Origin: QNBT01 sp964563335
Lineage (GTDB): Bacteria; Planctomycetota; Phycisphaerae; Sedimentisphaerales; Anaerohalosphaeraceae
Length of the DNA: 64,000 nt
Direction of reading: 5' to 3'
Assembly (NCBI GenBank): GCA_964563335.1
Contig: CAZLWL010000001.1
Location: forward strand, 14,762 to 78,761
A model generated the notes under the pieces. That model was not told the origin of the DNA. It ran no database searches and saw only the letters and a program-made list of their open reading frames with translations. A program made the translations under genes and the position numbers. Within the stretch, counting starts at the first letter, position 1, and each line of letters begins with the position of its first letter. Positions 53,206 to 61,763 of this stretch are shown here, piece after piece.

Positions 53206-54123
53206 TCAACTCCACGCTTCGCGCATTAATCGAGCCGTTACGAGCATCTCTCCGCAGCGATACCCAATAGGCCTGCACCGCAAACAGTGCGGCAGAAGGC
53301 GCCCTGCAAATGAGACTATCGGCGTCAGGAGCCAATGCCGATACGTTTGCAATTGTCTCCTAACGTAGTCGTATGTCAGGTACTTGCGGTGTCCGGAAAC
53401 CGCCGTATCTGAGAACCCCGATTCACGCAACGAACCTTCCACACCACAGCGCGAAAAATACTGTATATGCTCCTGCTTGAAATGCAGCCAATGCGAGCCC
53501 ATCAACACCCTCGACAGCGTATCGATGCGTGGTGTCGTTATACACAAAACGCCGCCGGTCCGCAGCAAATCGGCCGACTTGCGCAGCGTTGCCGGAACAT
53601 CCAAAACATGTTCAATTACATCCGTCATCGTGATTACATCAAAGAATTTCCCACTAAAGCCGCACCGGGTTAGTTCACCTTCAAAAACCCGGTCCGCTCC
53701 GTATCGCTTTTGCAGAATCTCGGCCGAGTAATGGTTCACCTCCGTTGCATATACTTCCCAGCCAAGTTCCTGAGCCGTTCTCAGGAGCATTCCCGTGGCG
53801 GCACCTACGTCCAACAGACACGTTTTGCCCGCATTGCCAGTGTCCCCGGTAGCCAACAATTCTTTAACACGACGTAACAGGGGCCCAAACGTAGCCCTTT
53901 TCGATATCCAGGCCGCATCTTCATCTTCATCCAGTCCCCATGAGTCGTAATAATCTTTGTCATATATTCTCGCCAGGTCCTGCGCTGTCGGCCGAGGCAC
54001 GCGATACCACGAACCACACGCCCCGCACATCGCCACCGGTCCTGCCCGCACAACACGACGGCTCCTGGCTGCCGCGCCACCGCATACCGGACATAGGTCA
54101 GAGATTGGCCGATCGTTTTCCAT
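53206..54123 (-). CDS. SAM-dependent methyltransferase with N-terminal zinc ribbon
   Basis: 305 residues. Four cysteines at 11, 14, 33 and 36 (CPVCGG...CGACGSW) make a zinc ribbon often seen in sugar or lipopolysaccharide methyltransferases. The SAM motif LLDVGAATGMLLRTAQELG is near 101-119, VYATEVNHYSAEIL follows, and FDVITMTDVIEHVLD is motif IV. Located 14 bp after the GT9 gene, so probably methylates a surface sugar. Confidence 0.82.
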   Translation of the reverse strand: MENDRPISDLCPVCGGAAARSRRVVRAGPVAMCGACGSWYRVPRPTAQDLARIYDKDYYDSWGLDEDEDAAWISKRATFGPLLRRVKELLATGDTGNAGKTCLLDVGAATGMLLRTAQELGWEVYATEVNHYSAEILQKRYGADRVFEGELTRCGFSGKFFDVITMTDVIEHVLDVPATLRKSADLLRTGGVLCITTPRIDTLSRVLMGSHWLHFKQEHIQYFSRCGVEGSLRESGFSDTAVSGHRKYLTYDYVRRQLQTYRHWLLTPIVSFAGRLLPHCLRCRPIGYRCGEMLVTARLMREAWS

Positions 54124-54137
54124 AGCTCGCTTCAGCT

Positions 54138-55346
54138 CTAATCAGCTTGGTGTTTATTATCCCCCTCCGCCAGCATCGCTTCAACTGCATCCAGAACAAT
54201 TGGTGGTTCAATGGCCTGCATACACCACGCCTCGTGCTTACACCACATACCCTCGAACGTGGTAAACATGCACACGCACGGACTGCAATGATAATCTTTG
54301 AAGATGCACCGGATATTATCTCTGCGAGGGCAGTAAAAGCCCGGCCGACTCGGCCCCCACACCGAAACTATCGGCACATCGTGCGCCGCCGCCAGGTGAA
54401 GCGGCCCCGAATCACCGGTAACAAAGCCCGCAAACAGAGACAGGCCCGCCACAAACTCCATCAGCGACAAGGACCCTGCCGCGACTATTATCCGCCCGCG
54501 GTGTTTTTCATCAACCAAAGCGCCGAGTGACTCAACGTACTGCTTTTCGTCCGGCGAACCGGTCGCAACGACGTATATCTCGTCATGTCGCCAAAGAAGG
54601 GCCGATATCAAAGTGCCCCATTTCTCTTTCGGCCACCGCCGCTCCAGGCTCAATTGGCCAGAGTTCACGTTCACTCCCAAAAGAACCTTGCCTTCCGACC
54701 AGCCGTGTCTGCTCAGGAATTGGCGCACCGATTCGGCCTCCGCCTCGGTCGGCTCGATCCGGCTGAGGCTGCGATCGCTTACCGTTACATCCAACTGTCG
54801 CCCGGCCTCCTCATATACATCCGCAATGTGACGAAAGTAATTAAAATATATCGGGTGCGTTACAAGGCTGTACCGCCAGAAATCATTAAGATGAAACCCA
54901 ACCCGGATGGCCGCCCTGCTGAGAAAGCTCAGCAGCGTTGAGAACTTGCTGAAAAACTCCAAATCTATTACCGCCTCAACCCGCTGACACCTCAGCCACA
55001 CTATCGTCCGTAACACGTCGAATACGAAGTGCAGCGGCGAGTCGGTCCGAATTACCCGTAACTCGTCACAAACATTCAATCGACTTATTATAAGCTCATT
55101 CGAGCCGAATGTGACAAATATCAAACGTGCCTGCCGATACCGCCCGCGTATGGCCCGCAAGAGCGGTGTCGCCTCCATTATACTGCCTAACCCGAAGAAC
55201 TTGAAAACCGCCAAAGGGCGCTGCCCTGTAATTGCCCGCTTGCGCCGGCCTAAAACTTTTCGCCCAAGCGTGGCAAATATTCCCAGCGTAAAGCACGCAG
55301 GCATGCCAACCCAGTGGTCCACCCATCGCATCTTACTCAGCTTCAT
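54138..55346 (-). CDS. Glycosyltransferase family 9 (heptosyltransferase-like)
   Basis: Start chosen at ATG 55346, seven bases after AAGGA; the frame extends further to 55433 without a ribosome site. ITGQRPLAVFKFFGLGSIMEATPLLRAIRGRY is the N-terminal GT9 region (the usual GD is replaced by GS), LLGVNVNSGQ is the donor-binding part and FVTGDSGPLHLAAAHDVPIVSVWGPS near residue 310 is the family signature. A cysteine-rich C-terminal stretch (CIFKDYHCSPCVC) resembles that of related enzymes. It probably adds a heptose-like or other sugar to a lipid-linked glycan. Confidence 0.83.
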   Translation of the reverse strand: MKLSKMRWVDHWVGMPACFTLGIFATLGRKVLGRRKRAITGQRPLAVFKFFGLGSIMEATPLLRAIRGRYRQARLIFVTFGSNELIISRLNVCDELRVIRTDSPLHFVFDVLRTIVWLRCQRVEAVIDLEFFSKFSTLLSFLSRAAIRVGFHLNDFWRYSLVTHPIYFNYFRHIADVYEEAGRQLDVTVSDRSLSRIEPTEAEAESVRQFLSRHGWSEGKVLLGVNVNSGQLSLERRWPKEKWGTLISALLWRHDEIYVVATGSPDEKQYVESLGALVDEKHRGRIIVAAGSLSLMEFVAGLSLFAGFVTGDSGPLHLAAAHDVPIVSVWGPSRPGFYCPRRDNIRCIFKDYHCSPCVCMFTTFEGMWCKHEAWCMQAIEPPIVLDAVEAMLAEGDNKHQAD

Positions 55347-55768
55347 ATCATGGTCCTTCGTCTGCACATAAGAGTATGCACCGCTAAATTTCTGATTATC
55401 TCCTCTTGATGTCTTCTCGCGCGAATTTGACACTTTGGGCTTTTTCCTATAGTCCTTATACTCGATAGTTTTGTAGTATGACAGTTCATTATATCAGCAA
55501 CGCAGCCCCTATACAAGCATGGTTTTGCCATATCAAGGCTGCCGAAAGAGGTCTCAGTCGCAAAAAAAGGTGGCTGAAATATTCTATGCTCCCACCTTTC
55601 GCTTTACGTCTTGCGCTTCAAAGCCTATAGTTATGTAAGTTGGTACTATATTCTTGCTAACACAGAAGTTGGAATTATGGGACAGTGAGATATAAGCGAA
55701 TGAAGTGAAATGGGCGGAAAATGGTAAACTCCTGATATTTCACTAGGCCTTATCAATGGGCATCTGCG
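55347..55768. other. Intergenic region before the radical SAM gene
   Basis: Contains the first copy of a 20-bp direct repeat (55628-55647) and an imperfect hairpin AAAGGTGG (55566-55573) / CCACCTTT (55592-55599). Otherwise no gene seen. Confidence 0.5.
55628..55647. repeat. 20-bp direct repeat, left copy
   Basis: TAGTTATGTAAGTTGGTACT, identical to 57376-57395. The two copies enclose the radical SAM gene and its flanks. Confidence 0.85.
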
Positions 55769-57241
55769 ATGAGAGTACTCTTTATCTATGGTGGTGCAGA
55801 AAACCTTGGAATTGAATACATGTCAAGTTTTCTGCAGTCAAAAAGACATCAAGTAGAACTGTTGTTTGATCCGGCAGCTTTTTCAGGTGACATTCTGTTC
55901 AATAACCGGTTTTTGGCAAGTATTTTCAGTGTGGACAAGACTATTGTCAAAAAAGCCGTAGATATGAAGCCGGACCTCATCGGTTTCTCAGCCTATACGG
56001 GAAATTATCGCTGGTGTCTGAGGATCGCCCGAGGCATCAAAGAACACTCCGATGTTCCGATAGTGTTTGGCGGTGTTCATACAACGGCTGTGCCGCAACG
56101 AGTACTGCAGAATGGCTTTATTGACTATGCAATAGTCGGCGAAGGTGAATACGCTCTGCTGGATTTGATGGAAAACCTTCATAAGGGGCCTGAAGGTTTG
56201 GTAAACATTCCAAATCTCTGCTTCAATTATAAAGGCAGTGCACATATAAACAGTCCGAGACCGTATATTACAGACCTCAACGTGCTGCCTTTTCCTGACA
56301 AGGCGATCTTTTATGACAAAGTCCCATTGCTGGAAGACAATTATCTCATTACGACTTCTCGTGGATGTTCGTACAATTGCACATATTGCAGCAACAATAT
56401 GTATCATAGCCTGTACGACAACGAAAAAAAACATATTAGAAGGCGTTCTCCCGACAACGTGATTGAAGAACTCAAGGGTGTGAAGAAACGCGCAAGAGCA
56501 AAGCTGATCAATTTTGGGGATGATGTTTTTACTTCTTCGAAATCGTGGCTGGAAGAATTCATAGAAAAATACAGCGCTGCTATTGATATGCCGTTCTTTT
56601 GCTCCGTGCACCACTTAACGATCAATAGAGATATTGCGCATCTCCTGAAGCAAGGTCACTGCTGGCTCGTTACAATGGGCGTACAATCCGGTTCAGAAAG
56701 GATAAGATCGGAAATATTCAACCGAAAAGGCAGCAATCAGCAGATTATTGATGCCGTTGCGTCCATCAAGGAGATGGGAATAAAGATATCCGTTGATAAT
56801 ATATTTGGGGCGCCGACGGAGACTGAAAGCGACTTGGAACAAGGCTTGGCTTTATATAAACAAATTAAGGCCGACCGCATATTGACCTTCTGGTTGACCT
56901 ATTATCCAAGAACAAGAATCATTGATACAGCATGTCAACAGGGCATGTTGGAAAAAAATGACGTTCAAAGAATAGAAGAAGGTTACTCTGGGTTTACACA
57001 TGGGGGAGGGTCTGTGGACAGTAATCAGAAGTCGATGTATTTGAAGTATCAATTGTTATTTCACTTGCGAAGTCTTATTCACAATGAGAAGTTATATTCT
57101 GCATTATCAAAATTTGTAGTACATCTTCCTTGCAAAGGGCTCCTTGCCATGTTCCTGGTGTTCCTGAATGCAGTTAAGAACAAGGACGTCAAATTCTTCT
57201 TCTTCATCAGGTATTACTTCTGTGCAAAAAATACTCCATGA
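55769..57241 (+). CDS. B12-binding-domain radical SAM protein
   Basis: 490 residues. The N-terminal ~150 residues form a cobalamin-binding-like domain (VLFIYGGAENLGIEYMSSFL, PIVFGGVHTTAVPQRVL). The 4Fe-4S cluster motif is C200, C204, C207 in TSRGCSYNCTYCSNN, and LVTMGVQSGSERIRSEIFNRK and FGAPTETESDLEQGL are typical later motifs. Families of this type methylate carbon centres or rearrange lipids and sugars; the exact reaction is unknown. The gene is AT-rich compared with neighbours and lies between two 20-bp direct repeats, which suggests acquisition. Confidence 0.83.
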   Translation: MRVLFIYGGAENLGIEYMSSFLQSKRHQVELLFDPAAFSGDILFNNRFLASIFSVDKTIVKKAVDMKPDLIGFSAYTGNYRWCLRIARGIKEHSDVPIVFGGVHTTAVPQRVLQNGFIDYAIVGEGEYALLDLMENLHKGPEGLVNIPNLCFNYKGSAHINSPRPYITDLNVLPFPDKAIFYDKVPLLEDNYLITTSRGCSYNCTYCSNNMYHSLYDNEKKHIRRRSPDNVIEELKGVKKRARAKLINFGDDVFTSSKSWLEEFIEKYSAAIDMPFFCSVHHLTINRDIAHLLKQGHCWLVTMGVQSGSERIRSEIFNRKGSNQQIIDAVASIKEMGIKISVDNIFGAPTETESDLEQGLALYKQIKADRILTFWLTYYPRTRIIDTACQQGMLEKNDVQRIEEGYSGFTHGGGSVDSNQKSMYLKYQLLFHLRSLIHNEKLYSALSKFVVHLPCKGLLAMFLVFLNAVKNKDVKFFFFIRYYFCAKNTP

Positions 57242-57375
57242 TTTGAATTTTAGTCAAGACAAAACTGACTTATTAGATATAACAGGTATGCCATTCAGGA
57301 AAATAACCATATCGATGGAGGTTTCATTACGATTGCTGTATTTGAGTTGCCGAACAACAGTAAATCGGTTAACTG

Positions 57376-57395
57376 TAGTTATGTAAGTTGGTACT
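57376..57395. repeat. 20-bp direct repeat, right copy
   Basis: TAGTTATGTAAGTTGGTACT, identical to 55628-55647, about 135 bp after the radical SAM stop. Confidence 0.85.
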
Positions 57396-57455
57396 GAAAA
57401 TAGGATTGAAAATGTACCTCTTTCACATAGGCATCTGGAGGTTGAGCAAAGTATT

Positions 57456-57566
57456 ATGGCGAAGCAGAGATTGAAGAAGCTTTTAGCTGCTGCGGGGGTT
57501 GCCTCACGGCAGCGCTCTTGCGCTTCGCTAACACTGCACCTCCATCAGGTTGTGTGGAGGACTTGA
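57456..57566 (+). pseudogene. N-terminal fragment of an RsuA/RluB-type pseudouridine synthase
   Basis: ATG 57456 starts MAKQRLKKLLAAAGVASRQ, the S4-domain opening of RluB/RsuA pseudouridine synthases (usual form R-L-Q-K-x-L-A-x-A-G-V-A-S-R-R). After residue 19 the frame reads unrelated sequence and stops at 57566. No other part of such an enzyme is found nearby. A left-over of a gene broken by rearrangement is the simplest explanation. Confidence 0.6.
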
Positions 57567-57631
57567 CTTCGGCTGAACTCAGTCGTAGCCTCACCTCCAA
57601 GTTGCCAAACATGCTCGGCACACCAAAAAAT

Positions 57632-57659
57632 GGCTGATAACCTTTTAAGGTTATCAGCC
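57632..57659. terminator. Perfect 11-bp hairpin, possible bidirectional terminator
   Basis: GGCTGATAACC and GGTTATCAGCC form a perfect 11-base stem around TTTTAA. It lies between the pseudouridine-synthase fragment and the minus-strand PilZ gene. No long T run follows on the plus strand, but CACCAAAAAA precedes on the left, so on the minus strand the stem is followed by a short TTTTTTGG run. Confidence 0.6.
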
Positions 57660-57720
57660 TATATGTGATAAGCCCACTCCACAAGGGCGTAGGATCTTTT
57701 CCGCTTGCTCTTACAGGGCT

Positions 57721-58080
57721 CTACTGTGCAAACTGCACCGCCATCCCGATGCCCCCGCCTCTGAGCATCTTCTGACGCTCAACCCGCAGCACCTTACCAG
57801 ACTTTATCCGTGCGTACTGGCCTTTCTCCTTCGCTAATGTAGTCGTACGCGGAAAGTTAATCTCCACCTCATGCCCGGGCCTGATAGGTATTATCATTGG
57901 CATTGAGAGAAACGCGCCACCCTTGCTGACATTTATGCTTCTGCCGTTGAAGAATCTGTTGGCCTCCGGCACCCACACACTTACCGGCCAGGCCAACTCC
58001 GAACGGGCTTCCTTACGCTGCTCAACCGCCACTGTCTCCATGTTTCCATTCTCCGTTAATTTAGTGAATCTTATGGCCAT
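57721..58080 (-). CDS. PilZ domain protein
   Basis: A 119-residue PilZ protein, likely cyclic-di-GMP-binding. EQRKEARSELAWPVSVW near residues 20-36 carries the arginine motif and GRSINVSKGGAFLSM near 46-60 the [DN]xSxxG motif. It is the second stand-alone PilZ in this window, the other being at 27339-27692; neither has a nearby diguanylate cyclase. Confidence 0.8.
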   Translation of the reverse strand: MAIRFTKLTENGNMETVAVEQRKEARSELAWPVSVWVPEANRFFNGRSINVSKGGAFLSMPMIIPIRPGHEVEINFPRTTTLAKEKGQYARIKSGKVLRVERQKMLRGGGIGMAVQFAQ

Positions 58081-58446
58081 GAGAACAGTATCGGCAATGT
58101 TAAGCTGGGGAGATTAGTATAAATGGACAATCTTGGCGGCTTTTTCGCAAAAATTTTCCCCCTACTCTCATCCTTGCCTGTTTTCACATATCTTATCGGG
58201 CAAACTACCGAGAACTCACCCCGAATGTTAAAGTGGGCGATTATCAGTCCAATCGAATTGCCTACGTGGGTTAACAGAGCCGGGAGCGTCAGCGACCGGG
58301 TAAGAATCATAGAAGCTGCGAAACCTGAGCCTCCAGATTAGTTCTAGCGGTTAACATCGAGCGCAGCGAAAGCCCGGCCTCGGCAGATACCCGACCCTGC
58401 GGGAATTCTCTGTCAAACTCAATGGCAAGCTCTATAATAATCCATT
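58081..58446. other. Intergenic region before thiDE
   Basis: Nothing recognised. I searched it for a TPP riboswitch because the next gene is for thiamine synthesis and did not see the CTGAGA or the conserved pyrimidine-sensor helix. Confidence 0.45.
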
Positions 58447-59505
58447 ATGGAACGGGCAATTTTCAGGATAATCGACGCCAATTTTAATCGGGCCCGCGAA
58501 GCAGCCCGGCTGATGGAGGAGTATTGCAGGTTCGCCCTGAATTCCAGCGAGCTGGTCACAAGGGCCAAAAAACTCCGCCACCAGATCTGCGATGCCGTCG
58601 GAAGGCTCGATGCGAACATGCTCATTGCCGGCCGAGACGTCCACACCGATGTGGGCCGCGGAATGACAGTCGAGGGCCAGCTCAGCCGGCTGAATCTACG
58701 GGATTGCTTCACAGCAGCAGCCAAACGCCTCACTGAAGCACTGCGAGTCCTCGCCGAGACAACACAAACCCTCGAACCAACCGTCGCACAGGTATTTGAG
58801 CAACTGCGCTTTGATGCATACAGCCTCGAAAAGGACACCCTCATTCAAAGCAGCGCCGCCGAAAAGTTTGACTCTGTCAGGCTTTACGTGATTCTTAATG
58901 CCGCCGATGATAGCAGTGATTCGTCAATACTTGACTTGGCAAAAGCCTGCACAGCAGGCGGCGCCGACTGCATTCAGCTTCGGGCCAAAGGCATAAGCGA
59001 CAGACGCACCTTTGAACTTGCCGGCCAAGTCATTAAGGTATGCAAAGACGCAGGCGTGATATGCATCATAAATGACAGGGTCGATATTGCCACGGCCGCG
59101 GGCGCAGATGGAGTGCATCTTGGCCAGGACGATTTGCCACTCGGCCGGGGGCGAAGAATGCAACTTACGCCGATGGTTTTCGGCCTGAGCACACACTCTA
59201 TCGACGAGCTCAAAGCCGCTGTAGCTCAAAGGGCCGATTACGTAAGCCTTGGCCCGGTGTTTGCCACCGGCACAAAACCTGACCTTGCCCCGGCGGGGCT
59301 TGAATATGTTACACAAGCGACGCAACTGCTACGCGATACCGGCATTGGACATCTGGCAATCGGCGGCATAACACTCGAAAACATTGACCGGGTGCTCGAA
59401 GCTGGGGCGAGAAACGTCGCAGTCTCCTACGCCGTAGCCCATACCCCCAATCCTGAAGCGATGTGCCGACAGCTCAAAGATAAGGTCATGTCCATCAAGG
59501 CATAA
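58447..59505 (+). CDS. thiE: Fused ThiD2 - thiamine phosphate synthase (ThiE)
   Basis: 352 residues. The first ~135 residues (RIIDANFNRAREAARLMEEYCRFAL, KKLRHQICDAVGRLDAN, AAAKRLTEALRVLAETTQ and FEQLRFDAYSLEKD) form the ThiD2-type domain, which supplies HMP-P kinase activity. From ~145 on it is ThiE: RLYVILNAA, GGADCIQLRAKG, CIINDRVDIATAAGADGVHLGQDDLP, and SLGPVFATGTK, with the pyrophosphate- and thiazole-binding residues. So one protein phosphorylates HMP-P and couples it with thiazole phosphate. No ribosome site is obvious before the ATG. Confidence 0.88.
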   Translation: MERAIFRIIDANFNRAREAARLMEEYCRFALNSSELVTRAKKLRHQICDAVGRLDANMLIAGRDVHTDVGRGMTVEGQLSRLNLRDCFTAAAKRLTEALRVLAETTQTLEPTVAQVFEQLRFDAYSLEKDTLIQSSAAEKFDSVRLYVILNAADDSSDSSILDLAKACTAGGADCIQLRAKGISDRRTFELAGQVIKVCKDAGVICIINDRVDIATAAGADGVHLGQDDLPLGRGRRMQLTPMVFGLSTHSIDELKAAVAQRADYVSLGPVFATGTKPDLAPAGLEYVTQATQLLRDTGIGHLAIGGITLENIDRVLEAGARNVAVSYAVAHTPNPEAMCRQLKDKVMSIKA

Positions 59506-59991
59506 AGGCAGGGCATCACTGGGCAAGATTTGGTCATTAACCCCTGCACTACTAACCTCCTGACCCGGTTATTCTACAAGTTATCCACGAAGCGGCCACG
59601 GCCTTTTCCCAGTAGCCTCACGGCGTTCAAAAGCCCACCGAACAGACCGGGCGGCTGGCACAAGGCCGTCGGTCTGGCCATCCGGTTCTGTAGGTATATG
59701 CTCTTAAATAGCTTGTACACCGTTCTGAAAAACCGTCAACGGCTGGATAATCCCCCCAAAGCCGGACGTGCCTGGCGGCACATAACCCACCTCGGGCCGA
59801 AAGAACGCAGTGGTCTAAGTGTAAGGTTATCAACAAGTTGTCCACGTCCGGCGCAGGCACTCGTCCATCTACCGCACGTAGCCCCAGCGGCTGCCACCCC
59901 ACATCTGGCCGGCTATCCGCGGCATCACCCAACCCGGCTCCTTCCCTGACGTTTTGGGCACTTCGTCTCGCTGGAACAACGCCCGTAAACG
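59506..59991. other. GC-rich gene-free stretch left of the scaffold gap
   Basis: No frame has protein-like composition; a 139-codon frame at 59530 reads as low-complexity proline/arginine. TTATCCACG (59580-59588), TTATCAACA (59826-59834) and TTGTCCACG (59837-59845) resemble DnaA boxes with one or more mismatches each. Confidence 0.4.
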
Positions 59992-60091
59992 NNNNNNNNN
60001 NNNNNNNNNNNNNNNNNNNNNNNNNNNNNNNNNNNNNNNNNNNNNNNNNNNNNNNNNNNNNNNNNNNNNNNNNNNNNNNNNNNNNNNNNNN
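59992..60091. other. Scaffold gap (100 N) flanked by identical 55-bp ends
   Basis: The 55 bases before it (59937-59991) are identical to the 55 after it (60092-60146). Such an overlap is what two contigs give when they share a k-mer end, so the gap is probably empty and one copy artificial. Confidence 0.9.
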
Positions 60092-60303
60092 GCTCCTTCC
60101 CTGACGTTTTGGGCACTTCGTCTCGCTGGAACAACGCCCGTAAACGGGTTGTGAAAGACCGCCAGCCGGCCGGTTCCCGCGTCCTGTCAGCCAAACCAGC
60201 TAAAAAAAGTTTCCGGTATTGTGTAGAAAATTGTCGCCGCCCCCTTAAAATAGGGCATTGCTCATAGTGTCAGCATATAACTGAATTTGAAAAGGAGCGT
60301 CCG

Positions 60304-61266
60304 ATGGACAATGTTCTTATTTCGATTGGTGAGTCGATTCACGCCTCGATTCCGCGCACCGGCAAGGTGATGAAGCAACTTTGCGCCCTTGGTGGCGGCG
60401 CTTACACCCAGCCGAGCGAGCCACTCGACTATATCAAGGGCTTGGTCGAAAGCCAGGCCGATGAAGGTGCAGACTATATCGCCGTCAACGTGGATGCCTT
60501 CGGCGAAGATGACCCGGCCATTGCCGTCAATCTGATGGTCGAATATGTCCGTCTTGTGCGACAGTGGTCTAAAGGAGCAGGGGTGTGCATTGACAGCAGT
60601 GATGATAACGTCCTCATTGCCGGCCTGAGAGAATGGTCCAGCGCGAGCGAAGACGTACGACCGCCGCTGATAAACTCGATTAAGGTTTACACCGCTGACA
60701 AGATGATGCCCCTGAAGAAGAAATACGACTTTTGCTTCGTCGGCCTGCTCGTAACAGAAGATAAACCCTCGGGCCCGGGCGGCTCGCACTCCGTGGATGA
60801 ATTATTCGCCCTCGCCAAAGAGCTTTTCGATAAGGCCGTGAACGAGTACGGCTTTGGCGCCGAACAGATTTTCTTCGACAGCACGGTCTTTCCTTTGGCC
60901 ATCGATATGCCGATGGAGCCCGGCGTGCCTGGATATACATACAGAGCGTTTGAAACTATCAAAAGGATCAAGAACGACCCGGCAATGAAAAACACCCACT
61001 GCTCGTTAGGTATCAGCAACTGCTGTCGCGACCTGCCCGCCCACAGGGTCGGCATCTGCCGGGCATACGTCGCCAAGGCAATCGAATACGGCCTCGACGC
61101 CGGGATAGTGAACGTGGCCCACCACTACAGCCGGATGCCCCCCGACCCGCAGCTTTATAAACTTGTCTCGGCTTTTGCAAATATGGACGGCTCCGCCGAG
61201 CGGACCGGCGAGGCAATGAAACTGATGAGTCAATTCTGCGCAGCCAGCAGGAAACCAGTGCAATAG
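60304..61266 (+). CDS. Pterin-binding (methyltetrahydrofolate:corrinoid) methyltransferase-like protein
   Basis: A 320-residue TIM-barrel protein of the DHPS/MeTr pterin-binding type: LISIGESIHASIPRTG at the start, QADEGADYIAVNVDAFGEDD near 52-71 (the D-x-N-type motif), VCIDSSDDNVLIAGL, INSIKVYTADKMM, FFDSTVFPLAIDMP and HCSLGISNCCRDLP. Typical MeTr enzymes move a methyl from methyl-THF to a corrinoid protein; no corrinoid or acetyl-CoA synthase genes are nearby, so the partner is unknown. AAAGGAG site before the ATG. Confidence 0.78.
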   Translation: MDNVLISIGESIHASIPRTGKVMKQLCALGGGAYTQPSEPLDYIKGLVESQADEGADYIAVNVDAFGEDDPAIAVNLMVEYVRLVRQWSKGAGVCIDSSDDNVLIAGLREWSSASEDVRPPLINSIKVYTADKMMPLKKKYDFCFVGLLVTEDKPSGPGGSHSVDELFALAKELFDKAVNEYGFGAEQIFFDSTVFPLAIDMPMEPGVPGYTYRAFETIKRIKNDPAMKNTHCSLGISNCCRDLPAHRVGICRAYVAKAIEYGLDAGIVNVAHHYSRMPPDPQLYKLVSAFANMDGSAERTGEAMKLMSQFCAASRKPVQ

Positions 61267-61763
61267 ATGCCGCCCGCCCAATAAAGTTATACTTATTATG
61301 CAACTTACAATGCTGTCAATTGCTCTTGCGATAGTATCTTTACCCCGGATTTGGCAGAGTGTAGGGCCCGATGAATCGCACCAATTATGGCTTTTTGAAC
61401 TTCGTGTCCTTCGTGGTAAGTTGATTCCCTTCGTGGTGAGCTTTATATGATAACAACGGAGAGTTACTAACCACGAAGTGCACGAAGAACACGAAGAAGT
61501 ATTGGACTAATTGTTTTTAACTTTTTTAACTTCGTGACCTTCGTGTCCTTCGTGGTAAGTTGATTCCCTTCGTGGTGAATATTGTTTACTTTGCGGATAT
61601 TCAGCTAAACCCGGAAAAATAAAGAAACAGGCAGATTTTTCTTGTTTTAACGGTCTTTGTATGTTATTATGGGACATTAAAAGATAATCACGATGTAGTG
61701 GTGCCTTTTTTGGTGCAACGCAAAAGAAAGTCTTTGAGAGGGTGGTTTTTAGGGGCAAAGAAA
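61267..61763. repeat. Repeat-rich spacer with 40-bp direct repeats (CTTCGTG type)
   Basis: Two perfect 40-bp copies, 61400-61439 and 61539-61578, begin CTTCGTGTCCTTCGTGGTAA. Between them CCACGAAGTGCACGAAGAAC at 61471-61490 and on is the same motif inverted. Built of TTCGTGG/CCACGAA units. No gene in this spacer. Confidence 0.85.

Noticed and set aside
57510..57600. Integron attC-like site after the pseudouridine-synthase fragment
   Set aside because: The core sites do not match RYYYAAC and GTTRRRY and no integrase is present.
57454..57684. 76-codon minus-strand frame
   Set aside because: Overlaps the S4-domain fragment and the hairpin on the other strand; no protein-like features.
58330..58446. 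TPP riboswitch upstream of thiDE
   Set aside because: The conserved CTGAGA and the GGAT/AATACCAGC-type elements are missing.
59580..59845. DnaA-box cluster suggesting an origin of replication
   Set aside because: Each candidate box has at least one mismatch, there is no AT-rich unwinding stretch, and no dnaA/dnaN/gidA genes are nearby.
59530..59949. 139-codon plus-strand frame
   Set aside because: Composition is proline/arginine-rich without domain or ribosome site, and it lies in high-GC DNA where long chance frames are common.
61400..61578. Possible CRISPR or tRNA-like repeat array
   Set aside because: The copies are made of internally repetitive 8-9 base units and occur in both orientations; not a CRISPR pattern.
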